64,000 nt of DNA from JAMLIA01 sp039810005 (GTDB taxonomy: Bacteria > Chloroflexota > Chloroflexia > Thermomicrobiales > CFX8): assembly GCA_039810005.1 (NCBI GenBank), contig JBDHWD010000006.1, forward strand, positions 1 to 64,000, written 5' to 3'. The notes under the pieces were generated by a model. The model was not told the origin of the DNA. It was given only the letters and a program-made list of their open reading frames with translations, and searched no databases. Below are positions 1 to 7,534 of the stretch, in pieces. The translations under genes were made by a program, and so were the position numbers. Every line of letters begins with the position of its first letter. Within the stretch, counting starts at the first letter, position 1.

Positions 1-626
1 TCGAGCGCTGCCAACAGGTCGCGCTGCTGCATTGAGATCGTCAGGTCGCCACGTGTGCGCTCCAGCACGCCGCGCAGCATATCGGTCGTGCGGCGCAGCC
101 CACCGGTTACGGCGTCGGGATAGTCGACGCTGACCAGCAGCCCATAAACATCATCCATTGTCTGCAACAGGGCTTCGGTTTGTTCCGGCTTGCCGCGGCG
201 CAGTGCGTCGAGGATATAGCGCCGCAGCTCGCTGGCGGCTTCGGCCAGCCCATTCAGGTAGACAGCGTCTTCGACATTGAGGTCCTCCGGCGCGGGGACG
301 CCACTGCCGGAGATGATGCCGAGGACGATGTTCGCTTCGGCTAGCTCCTTCTGCGCATCCTGCACATAGCCGGACCAGTAGATGTTCGGCGCATCGACGA
401 GATCGGCTGCCAGCGCGTCCTGCATCGCGCGCGCTTTGGACAGCAGCTCGCGGGCCTCATCGAAGTTGTTGCGGTGGACCGCCCGGATGGCGTTCGCGCT
501 CATACGCACAATCTGGCGCGTCTCGGCCAGTGCTCTCTCGCGGGCGACATTGGTGCTTTCCAGACGGGCGAGCACACGCTCCCCGATCGTCGAGATCTGG
601 TCGCTCACCGGCGGCTGTTCGGCCAT
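1..626 (-). CDS. Translin-family protein (3' end outside window)
   Basis: 208 codons are visible from the ATG at 624-626; the C-terminus lies beyond base 1. The protein is almost wholly helical. The stretch around residues 168-196 (DYPDAVTGGLRR, then a GVLERTRGDLT segment) is the signature of the translin/TRAX family. Translins form ring-shaped oligomers that bind single-stranded RNA or DNA; TRAX-type subunits cut RNA using clustered acidic residues. Here E94 and E97 (KELAEAN) and D169 are candidates for that cluster, so a nuclease role is possible but unproven. The family is best known from eukaryotes and archaea. The gene is divergent from the T-box/leuS unit, with about 65 bases between its start and that unit's promoter. 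Confidence 0.8.
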   Translation of the reverse strand, partial: MAEQPPVSDQISTIGERVLARLESTNVARERALAETRQIVRMSANAIRAVHRNNFDEARELLSKARAMQDALAADLVDAPNIYWSGYVQDAQKELAEANIVLGIISGSGVPAPEDLNVEDAVYLNGLAEAASELRRYILDALRRGKPEQTEALLQTMDDVYGLLVSVDYPDAVTGGLRRTTDMLRGVLERTRGDLTISMQQRDLLAAL

Positions 627-691
627 GAATTCGGTCCTTTCCTGAGCGCGGACTGTACGATGTCGGCGACCGGATCCAGCATGGTTGCTGG

Positions 692-719
692 TTGACTGGT
701 AACCGGCTGATGGTATGAT
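692..719 (+). promoter_or_regulatory. Promoter of the T-box / tRNA-Ala / leuS unit
   Basis: TTGACT at 692-697 and TATGAT at 714-719 are separated by 16 bases, close to a sigma-70-type consensus. Transcription would begin near 726, before the T-box stem I and about 200 bases before the tRNA. No better promoter is evident between stem I and the tRNA, so the tRNA is probably made from this transcript. A GC hairpin (about 722-742) lies at the expected RNA 5' end. Confidence 0.6.
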
Positions 720-922
720 TACGCGGTTCGCGGGAAACCGCGACAATAGTTTGGCGTTGATCGGGAGTAGTAGACCGAACGCAGCGAGTCGCCGGTGGTG
801 TGAGGCGGCAACGCGGTCGAACTCGCCCGGGAGCCGTGGACGTGAATGCAGCCGCAGTAGCGTCCGCCGGTTAGCCTCCGTTAGCAGGCCACCAAGCGGG
901 CCAGCCTCACGCATATCATCAT

Positions 923-998
923 GGGGCTGTAGCTCATCCGGGAGAGCGCAACACTGGCAGTGTTGAGGTACGGGGTTCGAGTCCCCGCAGCTCCACCA
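923..998 (+). tRNA. tRNA-Ala(GGC) nested in the T-box leader
   Basis: A perfect 76-nt cloverleaf: acceptor GGGGCTG 923-929 / CAGCTCC 988-994, D arm GCTC/GAGC, anticodon stem CAACA/TGTTG with loop CTGGCAG (anticodon GGC, reads GCC), T stem CGGGG/CCCCG with loop TTCGAGT, discriminator A at 995 and encoded CCA at 996-998. The G3:U70 wobble that marks tRNA-Ala is present. Just outside, CATCAT 917-922 can pair with ATGGATG 1000-1006 (one bulge), so the tRNA occupies the tip of a short helix where T-box stem III normally stands. It lies upstream of the T-box terminator and would be transcribed whether or not leuS is. Confidence 0.97.
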
Positions 999-1043
999 TA
1001 TGGATGACGCGGGACTGGCCAAGCAGGGTGGTACCGCGGAAGC

Positions 1044-1088
1044 CGAGCCTTTCGTCCCTGACCGGACGGAAGGCTCGTTGTTTTTCTC
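1044..1088 (+). terminator. T-box intrinsic terminator
   Basis: A 14-bp stem (1044-1057 with 1064-1077, one G-T pair, 6-nt loop) is followed by a T-rich tract at 1078-1088. Its 5' arm contains TTCGTCC, the segment that in T-box leaders pairs alternatively with the T-box region to form the antiterminator. It would also end the short transcript carrying tRNA-Ala. Confidence 0.88.
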
Positions 1089-1202
1089 GCTGTCGGCAGG
1101 ACGACGAGGTTCTGGGAGGCGGGGCGACGAGATGCCCGGATTCACGCGCGGTAGATCTCCCACGGGGCAGGCGACCGCTCGCCCCGGCATTGTCGTGTGC
1201 AT

Positions 1203-1232
1203 GGCCCGGCGCGCCGGGTTCCTTGCCGGGCC
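1203..1232 (+). promoter_or_regulatory. GC-rich hairpin in the leuS leader after the terminator
   Basis: GGCCCGGC at 1203-1210 pairs with GCCGGGCC at 1225-1232 across a 14-nt loop, about 70 bases before the leuS start. No T-run follows, so it is not an obvious terminator; it may stabilise the 5' end of the read-through mRNA. Function unknown. Confidence 0.3.
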
Positions 1233-1303
1233 GCTCGGGCACAACTCCCGCGCGGCGAGCATGTTTCTCCAACGCTGATGCCTCACCGAGAAAGGGACCC
1301 GAG

Positions 1304-4114
1304 ATGACAACGACCAGACCGACGACTGAAAGCACCGGCCGCGCCACGAGGTCCGGACGGGGTAACCCGTTTGAGATGGAGATGAAGTGGCGGAAAGTCT
1401 GGGAGGAATCCGGGCTGTACCGCACCGATCTGGAGGACACCTCCCGGCCGAAGTGGTACGCGGTCACGATGTATCCGTATCCCAGCGGCGATCTGCATAT
1501 CGGCCACTGGTACGCGATGACCCCTTCCGACACCGCCGCGCGCTATCGCCGCATGCGTGGCTACAATGTGTGCTTCCCGATGGGCTTCGATGCTTTCGGC
1601 CTGCCGGCCGAGAACGCCGCGATCAAGCGCAATATTCACCCGACGACGTGGACGCTGTCGAACATCGAGAACATGCGCGAGCAGATGCGCAGCATGGGCA
1701 CGATGTTCGATTGGGATCGCGAGGTCGTTACCTGCCTGCCGGAGTACTACAAGTGGAACCAGTGGTTCTTCCTGAAGTTCCTGGAACAGGACCTCGCCTA
1801 CCGGAAGAAACAGAACGTCTGGTGGTGTCCGAATGACCAGACAGTGCTGGCCAACGAGCAGGTCGTCGACGGTAAATGCGAGCGGTGCGGCGCAGAGGTG
1901 TACCAGCGCCAGATGGAGCAGTGGTTCTTCCGCATCACCAAGTACGCCGACGAGCTGCTGGAATATCCCGGCGTTGAGTGGCCCGAGAGCGGCAAGATCA
2001 TGCAGCGCAACTGGATCGGCCGCTCCGAGGGCGCGCGGGTAACCTTCACCACCGAGCAGGGCGACCCGATCGAGGTGTTCACCACCCGGCCGGATACGCT
2101 GTGGGGCGCGACCGCGATGGTCCTGGCACCCGAGCATCCGCTGGTCGATACCCTGACGACCGACGAGCAGCGCGAGGCCGTGGAGGCCTACCGCCAGCAG
2201 ACGGCCCGCGAGTCGGAGATCGATCGGCAGTCCACCGAGAAGGAGAAGACCGGCGTCTTCACCGGCGGCTACGCGACCAACCCGGTCAACGGGGAGCGCG
2301 TGCCGGTCTGGATCGCTGATTACGTCCTGATCACCTACGGCACCGGCGCGATCATGTCCGTCCCGGCCCATGACGACCGCGACTTCGCCTTCGCACTGAA
2401 GTTCGGCCTGCCGATCATCCCGGTCATTCGCCGTCTGGATGGTCAGGTACGGGCTGTTGTGCCGTTTGACGCGGTGAGCGACCGCGCCAACTTCCAGCAC
2501 GCGCTGGGAACGATGGCGATTACCGCGACCGAAGCTGATGGCGAGTTCCACGTGTCGCTTGGCGGCCACCAGGTAGATGATTTCGTGGCGATGGTCCGCT
2601 CTTCGCTGGCGCCAGGGCACTGGGTTGCCTACGCCGGTGCGCGCAATGGCTTCATCTTCGCCGACACGTCGATCGAGCTGGACAGCGTCGCTGCCGACCG
2701 CGAGATCGTTGAGCGCACGGGCGCAGGCCGGACAGCGATGGAGATCCTGCACAACGTGCCGTTCTTCGTCGCCGAGCCGGATGTCACGTTCCATAGCGAC
2801 TACGGCACGATGATGAACTCCGGCGAGCTTTCCGGCACACGCGGCGATGCCGCGATCGCGACGACCATCGACTGGCTGGTCGAGCGCGGAGTCGGGACTG
2901 CTGAAGTGACCTACCGGCTGCGCGACTGGCTGATTTCACGCCAGCGTTACTGGGGCACGCCGTTCCCGATCGTCTATTGCGATACGTGCGGTATCGTGCC
3001 GGTCCCCGAGGAGGACCTGCCGGTTGTCCTGCCGGACGACTCGCAGTTCAGCCCGACCGGCGAGTCGCCGCTGAAATCCGACGAGCGTTTCATCCACACG
3101 ACCTGCCCATCCTGCGGCGGGCCGGGTCGGCGCGAGACTGACACCATGGACACCTTCATGGACTCGTCGTGGTACTGGTATCGCTACCTGACACCGCACA
3201 AGGACGATGGCCCGATCGACGTCGATCTGGTGCGCCGCTGGACGCCAGTCGACCAGTACACCGGCGGCGTCGAGCACATGACGATGCACCTGCTGTACGC
3301 GCGCTTCTTCACCAAGGCGATGCGCGACATGGGGATGCTCGACTTCGACGAGCCGTTCCTGCGCCTGTACAACCAGGGCATCATCCTGGGCGAAGACTCA
3401 GAGAAGATGTCCAAGAGCCGCGGCAACGTCGTCGATCCTGACGAGCTGGTCGGTGAGCTGGGCGCAGATACCGTTCGGCTGTTCCTGATGTTCCTGGGTC
3501 CCTGGAATCTGGGCGGTCCGTGGAACTCGCGCGGCATTGCCGGCCCGCAGCGCTTCCTGGATCGCGTCTGGATGGTCGTGACCGAGACAGCAGGCAATCC
3601 GGCTGAGGCCCGTGAGGACGACGCTACTCGCCACCTGCGCCGCATCACCCACCAGACGATTCGCGCTGTCACTCGCGATATCGAGTCGTTCTCGTTCAAT
3701 ACGATGGTTGCCCACCTGATGGAATTCGTGAACGAGCTGATGCGCCAGAAGGACAGCGATGTCGCCAGTACTGCCGCCTGGCGTGAGGCGATCGAAACGC
3801 TACCGCTGCTGCTGGCCCCGGGCGCGCCGTACATCAGCGAAGAGCTGTGGAGCCGGCTGGGCAAGCCATTCTCGGTTCACACGCAGGCATGGCCAGAGTG
3901 GGACGAAGCACTCGCAGCCGAAGACACGATCGAGATCGCCGTTCAGGTAAACGGTAAGGTCCGCGGCCACGTCAGCCTGCCGCCAGATGTCGACCAGGCA
4001 GCCGCGCTCGATGCAGCGCGCGCCAGCGACCGTGTCGCTGAACACCTGGCCGGAAAGACGGTTGTCAAGGAGATCTACGTTCCCGGTCGACTGATCAACT
4101 TTGTTGTGAAGTAG
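1304..4114 (+). CDS. leuS: Leucyl-tRNA synthetase
   Basis: 936 residues from the ATG at 1304; the reading frame is open further upstream, but that stretch is T-box leader. AAAGGGA lies 7 bases before this ATG. It charges tRNA-Leu in the cytoplasm. Class I signatures are clear: HIGH at residues 65-68 and KMSKS at 701-705. The CP1 editing region precedes a bacterial RLRDWLISRQRYWG segment, and zinc-type CxxC pairs occur around CDTC and CPSC. Oddity: between FGLPIIPVI (about 375) and YGTMMNSGE (about 500) there are about 124 residues where Thermus-type enzymes have a short linker, so there is roughly 100 residues of extra sequence. There is no large leucine-specific insertion before KMSKS. Regulation is by the leucine T-box at 757-1088. 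Confidence 0.97.
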   Translation: MTTTRPTTESTGRATRSGRGNPFEMEMKWRKVWEESGLYRTDLEDTSRPKWYAVTMYPYPSGDLHIGHWYAMTPSDTAARYRRMRGYNVCFPMGFDAFGLPAENAAIKRNIHPTTWTLSNIENMREQMRSMGTMFDWDREVVTCLPEYYKWNQWFFLKFLEQDLAYRKKQNVWWCPNDQTVLANEQVVDGKCERCGAEVYQRQMEQWFFRITKYADELLEYPGVEWPESGKIMQRNWIGRSEGARVTFTTEQGDPIEVFTTRPDTLWGATAMVLAPEHPLVDTLTTDEQREAVEAYRQQTARESEIDRQSTEKEKTGVFTGGYATNPVNGERVPVWIADYVLITYGTGAIMSVPAHDDRDFAFALKFGLPIIPVIRRLDGQVRAVVPFDAVSDRANFQHALGTMAITATEADGEFHVSLGGHQVDDFVAMVRSSLAPGHWVAYAGARNGFIFADTSIELDSVAADREIVERTGAGRTAMEILHNVPFFVAEPDVTFHSDYGTMMNSGELSGTRGDAAIATTIDWLVERGVGTAEVTYRLRDWLISRQRYWGTPFPIVYCDTCGIVPVPEEDLPVVLPDDSQFSPTGESPLKSDERFIHTTCPSCGGPGRRETDTMDTFMDSSWYWYRYLTPHKDDGPIDVDLVRRWTPVDQYTGGVEHMTMHLLYARFFTKAMRDMGMLDFDEPFLRLYNQGIILGEDSEKMSKSRGNVVDPDELVGELGADTVRLFLMFLGPWNLGGPWNSRGIAGPQRFLDRVWMVVTETAGNPAEAREDDATRHLRRITHQTIRAVTRDIESFSFNTMVAHLMEFVNELMRQKDSDVASTAAWREAIETLPLLLAPGAPYISEELWSRLGKPFSVHTQAWPEWDEALAAEDTIEIAVQVNGKVRGHVSLPPDVDQAAALDAARASDRVAEHLAGKTVVKEIYVPGRLINFVVK

Positions 4115-4131
4115 GGAACCTCACTCCCCTG

Positions 4132-4156
4132 CCCCCTCTCCCGCCGGGAGAGGGGG
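4132..4156. repeat. CCCTCTCCC / GGGAGAGGG palindromic repeat, copy 1
   Basis: An 11-bp perfect stem (4132-4142 with 4146-4156) around a 3-base loop, 18 bases after the leuS stop. The same element recurs at 4208-4232 and in shorter form at 44919-44942. It probably also acts as a transcription end for leuS, although no T-tract follows. Confidence 0.65.
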
Positions 4157-4207
4157 AGTCATGTAGATGGCGTATTAGTTGCCAACAGCAATCGCACAAG
4201 TCAAACG

Positions 4208-4232
4208 CCCCCTCTCCCCGCGGGAGAGGGGG
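4208..4232. repeat. CCCTCTCCC / GGGAGAGGG palindromic repeat, copy 2
   Basis: An 11-bp perfect stem (4208-4218 with 4222-4232, 3-base loop). Its right flank (GGGGGGTGAGGT) mirrors the left flank of copy 1 (ACCTCACTCCCC), so the two copies form a larger inverted pair filling the convergent leuS/acs gap. Confidence 0.65.
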
Positions 4233-4249
4233 TTGGGGGGTGAGGTCTC

Positions 4250-6175
4250 CTATTCCTCCAGCGTCGTCAGGTCGCCGGGATCGACGCCGAGCTCTTCGGC
4301 TTTGAGCAGGCGGCGCATGATCTTGCCGGAGCGTGTCTTGGGCAGGCGTTCGCGGAACTCGATTTCGGCCGGGGTGGCGATTGGTCCGCAGATGCGGCGG
4401 ACGTGTTCGGCGAGCGCGGCACGCACCTCGTCGGTCGGTGCGTTGCCGACACGCAGCGTGACGAATGCCTTGACCGCCTGACCCTTCACCTCGTCCGGCT
4501 TGCCGATGACCGCCGCCTCGGCTACCTGAGGGTGGCTGACCAGCGCGCTCTCGACCTCGGCCGTCCCGATTCGATGGCCAGCGACGTTGATCACATCGTC
4601 GGCACGACCGAGGACGGTGATGTAGCCGTCATCGTCGCGCATCGCGACATCACCAGACGTATACGCTCCCGGCACGATTGACCAGTCGCGCACATACCGC
4701 TCGGGATCGTTATAGACAGTGCGATACATGTGCGGGAACGGCTGGCGCAGGATGAGTAGTCCGCCAACGCCATCTGCCACCGGATTCCCCGCTCGATCGA
4801 CGACATCGGCGACGACCCCTGCTAGCGCCTTGCCGGCCGATCCGGGCTTGGTTGCCATGGCGGGAAGCGTCGCGATCGTCGGGCCGCCAAGCTCGGTCTG
4901 CCACCAGTTGTCGATCAGCCAGGCGTGGTCGCCGTTGCTGCACAGCTCTCGGTATGCCCAACGCCAAGCCTCGGGGTTCAGCGGCTCACCGGCACAGGTC
5001 ACCAGGCGGAGCGAGCGCAGGTTGTAGCGCGCCGGTGCGTCATCGCCAAACTTCATCAGCATCCGGATCGCCGTCGGCGCGGTGAACAGCACCGAGACAC
5101 CGTACTTCTCGATGACCTCATAGATGATGGCGGAGTGCGGGAAATCTGGCGACCCTTCGCGGAAGACGGTTGTTGCGCCGAGGACGAGCGGCGCGTAGAC
5201 GATGTACGAGTGCCCAACGACCCAGCCGATGTCCGACATGCACCAGAAGACGTCGTCCTCCTTGATGTCCCAGAACGTCTGCAGGTGGTAGGTCGTCCCG
5301 ACCATGTAGCCGCCGTGGACGTGAACAACCCCCTTCGGTCGTCCTGTCGTGCCGGACGTGTACAGAACGTAGAGTGGATGTTCGGCGTCGACCGGCTCGG
5401 CGCGGCAGTCGGGGCTGGCGTTGTTCAACAGAGCGTAGAAATCATCCTCGCGCGGATCTGTCAGCTCGACAGCCGGCGTTTCGCGCCGCCAGACGATGAT
5501 GTGGCGTACCTGCTCCAGCCCGGTGATGGCGTCATCCACCATCGGCTTGAGTGGCACCGGCTTGCCGCGGCGATAGCCAACGTCGGCTGTCACCACGACG
5601 CGCGCCTCGGCATCGACGATGCGATCCCGCAATGCTCCAACGCCGAGACCGGCGTAGACGACGCTGTGGATCGCGCCGATCCGCGCGCAGGCCAGCATCG
5701 CGATGATGCCCTCCAGTGACAGCGGCATGTAGATGACCACGCGGTCGCCGATTGAGACACCTCGCGAACGCAGGACATTGGCGAAGCGGTTCACCTGCCG
5801 CGCCAGCTGGCGGTAGGTCACGACTCGCTCACTGCCGTCCTCGCCGAGCGCGATGTAGGCGACCTTATTGGCGCGTGGTCCGCTCGCGTGGCGGTCGAGC
5901 GCATTGACCGTGATGTTCACCTGCGCCCCGTCGAACCAGCGGTAGTGCGGGTGCTCGCCGGACATGACCGAGCTCCACGGTCGGAACCACTCGAAGTCGT
6001 TCGCGACCTCAGCCCAGAACGCTTCCAGATCGGCGGCGGCGCGTGCGAACTCTGCCTCGGGGTCGGGCACGGTAGCCGCTGCGCGAGTATGCGCGGGCGG
6101 TTGAATCCGCTCATCCTCGCTCAGGACACTTTCAATTTCCATCGGCTCGTCGTGCGGGCTCTGATTCCGTTGCAT
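4250..6175 (-). CDS. acs: Acetyl-CoA synthetase (AMP-forming)
   Basis: 641 residues, close to the family's usual 640-660. It activates acetate (or a similar short acid) to acetyl-CoA through an acyl-adenylate. Visible signatures of the ANL superfamily: YTSGTTGRPKG near residues 271-281, DNWWQTELGG near 418 (the tryptophan position that limits substrate size in acetate enzymes), YTSGDVAMRDDDGY and the hinge GRADDVINVAGHRIG, and C-terminal LPKTRSGKIMRR with the catalytic lysine near 617, the site usually controlled by acetylation. Propionyl-CoA synthetase is the main alternative. The start is ATG 6173-6175; a second in-frame ATG 11 codons later is possible, and neither has a strong ribosome binding site. 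It is convergent with leuS, alone in its unit, with a palindrome-centred promoter about 240 bases upstream. Confidence 0.9.
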   Translation of the reverse strand: MQRNQSPHDEPMEIESVLSEDERIQPPAHTRAAATVPDPEAEFARAAADLEAFWAEVANDFEWFRPWSSVMSGEHPHYRWFDGAQVNITVNALDRHASGPRANKVAYIALGEDGSERVVTYRQLARQVNRFANVLRSRGVSIGDRVVIYMPLSLEGIIAMLACARIGAIHSVVYAGLGVGALRDRIVDAEARVVVTADVGYRRGKPVPLKPMVDDAITGLEQVRHIIVWRRETPAVELTDPREDDFYALLNNASPDCRAEPVDAEHPLYVLYTSGTTGRPKGVVHVHGGYMVGTTYHLQTFWDIKEDDVFWCMSDIGWVVGHSYIVYAPLVLGATTVFREGSPDFPHSAIIYEVIEKYGVSVLFTAPTAIRMLMKFGDDAPARYNLRSLRLVTCAGEPLNPEAWRWAYRELCSNGDHAWLIDNWWQTELGGPTIATLPAMATKPGSAGKALAGVVADVVDRAGNPVADGVGGLLILRQPFPHMYRTVYNDPERYVRDWSIVPGAYTSGDVAMRDDDGYITVLGRADDVINVAGHRIGTAEVESALVSHPQVAEAAVIGKPDEVKGQAVKAFVTLRVGNAPTDEVRAALAEHVRRICGPIATPAEIEFRERLPKTRSGKIMRRLLKAEELGVDPGDLTTLEE

Positions 6176-6413
6176 CGCTCATCATCGTCTCTGTTGGTGC
6201 AAGTGGTTTGGTGCGACAGGATATGGGAGATGGTTGGCACGTGACAACAGCCGGGTGCGCAATGGGATGCGAGTTTGCGTGTTCGCGCGGCGTGTCACGC
6301 AGGGGTGAACGTCGTTGGCGACGTGCTTTTGGGTGAGGCACGTGGGAAGTTCTGAGGTCCGACGCTACCTCCCTATTATTGCGGACTGTAATAAGCGGGC
6401 CGTTTCGCGCGTT

Positions 6414-6442
6414 CTATTATCGTTTTCGGCCGAAAACTGAAA
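6414..6442 (-). promoter_or_regulatory. Candidate acs promoter with a 16-bp palindrome in its spacer
   Basis: On the minus strand, TTTCAG (6442-6437) and TAATAG (6419-6414) are separated by 17 bases. The spacer is filled by the perfect palindrome GTTTTCGGCCGAAAAC at 6422-6437. A dyad between -35 and -10 is typical of a repressor site. The leader to acs would be about 230 bases long. Confidence 0.4.
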
Positions 6443-6543
6443 TAGCGTCGCCAACAGGTGGCCACGGATATGGAGCTCGGCACGCAGCGACGTGGCGGCC
6501 AACCCGGCCGGGTGTATGCATTTCGCCCCTACATTGCGGCCCC
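6443..6543. repeat. Gap after the first importer, with a degenerate GGGCGTATGCA-type repeat
   Basis: Just after the permease stop, 6508-6538 reads GGGTGTATGCATTTCGCCCC and then TACA. This is a decayed relative of the GGGCGTATGCAATACGCCCC element found intact at 44572-44596 and 44705-44729. No coding potential is apparent here or in 6176-6413. Confidence 0.4.
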
Positions 6544-7476
6544 CTACAACGACGCGCGCTGGTGCGGGTCCATCAGGTCGCGGAGGCCGTCGCCGACGAA
6601 GTTGATCGAGAGCGCCGTGATGAAGATGGCCAGGCCCGGCAGCGTCGGCAGCCAGATGTCGCTCCACGAGAACATGAACGCCTGCGACTCCTGCAGCATG
6701 TAACCCCAACTGGGTGTCGGCGGCTGGATGCCGAGGCCGAGGAAGCTGAGGAACGCCTCCGAGATGATGAGTCGCGCGACCTGTACAGTACCGATGACGA
6801 TGATTGCGTTCACCAGATTCGGCATGATGTGCCGAGCCATCAGCCGCAGGTTGCTGACGCCGAGCACACGCCCGGCGTGGATGTAATCCAGCGACTTGAT
6901 GCGCTCGACCTCAAACTTCACGACCCGCGTGTAGATCGGCCATGCGCCGATCCCGAGGACAAGAACAACGTTCGTGAAGCTCGCGCCAAGCACGGATATG
7001 ACCGCTAGCGCGAGCAGAATGAACGGGAACGTCATCATCACGTTGACGAGTGTCGAGATGACGGCATCAATCCGACCGCCGAAAAAGCCGGCCATCACAC
7101 CGAGCGCGATGCCGATTGCGCCGGATAGCAGCGTTGCCAATAAGCCGACGGCCAGTGCGATCCGGGTGCCATACATCAGGCGCGTGGCGTAGTCGCGGCC
7201 GATGCCATCCGTGCCGAGCGGGTGCGACCAGCTGCCGCCCTGCCAGATTGGCGGCTGGAGACGATCCACGGTGCGTCCTTCTTCTGGCGTGTACGGCGAC
7301 AGGATCGGCGCGGCAGCAGCGATAAAGACCAGTATGAGCAGGATAACGCCGCCGATAACTGACATCCTGAGCTTCCAGGCAGCCTGCAGGACCGAGCGCA
7401 GCGTGCGCTGACGCAGGCGCTGCTGAGAGAAGGCGGAATTAACAGAATCCTGCGTGGCGGAGCCGACCGATGCCAT
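6544..7476 (-). CDS. Oligopeptide/dipeptide ABC transporter permease (DppC type)
   Basis: 310 residues. One of two inner-membrane permeases of a peptide-class importer. After a soluble N-terminal stretch there is a first hydrophobic helix (VIGGVILLILVFIAAAAPIL, about 41-60), the periplasmic loop with PLGTDGIGRDYATRLMYGTR, four or five further helices, and the cytoplasmic EAA-type loop ending EAFLSFLGLGIQPPTPSWG that docks to the ATPase. The ATG at 7474-7476 follows GGAGG at good spacing. It lies 58 bases after its partner permease in the same operon. No ATPase gene follows; the next gene is acs with its own promoter. Confidence 0.93.
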   Translation of the reverse strand: MASVGSATQDSVNSAFSQQRLRQRTLRSVLQAAWKLRMSVIGGVILLILVFIAAAAPILSPYTPEEGRTVDRLQPPIWQGGSWSHPLGTDGIGRDYATRLMYGTRIALAVGLLATLLSGAIGIALGVMAGFFGGRIDAVISTLVNVMMTFPFILLALAVISVLGASFTNVVLVLGIGAWPIYTRVVKFEVERIKSLDYIHAGRVLGVSNLRLMARHIMPNLVNAIIVIGTVQVARLIISEAFLSFLGLGIQPPTPSWGYMLQESQAFMFSWSDIWLPTLPGLAIFITALSINFVGDGLRDLMDPHQRASL

Positions 7477-7534
7477 GAACCCTCCAACTGCTGTCGCCGA
7501 TCAAGGTCGTTCGACAGACCCACTGCCGGTGCTG

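Larger units (their letters stand above)
757..1088 (+). promoter_or_regulatory. Leucine T-box riboswitch leader with a tRNA gene inside it
   Basis: The conserved T-box parts occur in order. Stem I: lower helix CGGG 762-765 / CCCG 826-829; loop-E bases AGTAGTA 766-772 opposite GAA 819-821; GACCG 773-777 / CGGTC 814-818; distal hairpin with the GGTGGTGTGA loop around 793-803. The specifier triplet is CTC at 822-824, a leucine codon, matching leuS downstream. Stem II is GGACG 838-842 / CGTCC 861-865 with its own GAA/AGTA S-turn. The stem IIA/B pseudoknot carries CCGTTA at 878-883. The T-box sequence proper is at 1025-1039, with bulge TGGT at 1029-1032, complementary to a tRNA ending ACCA. An intrinsic terminator follows at 1044-1088. 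Stem III is replaced by tRNA-Ala at 923-998. Uncharged tRNA-Leu should favour read-through into leuS. Confidence 0.9.

Noticed and set aside
1004..1303. N-terminal extension of leuS
   Set aside because: This stretch holds the T-box and terminator; the family-like protein starts after the ATG at 1304.
1283..2794. Long open frame on the minus strand opposite leuS
   Set aside because: It mirrors the real leuS codons in a high-GC gene, has no family resemblance, and leuS has clear motifs on the other strand.
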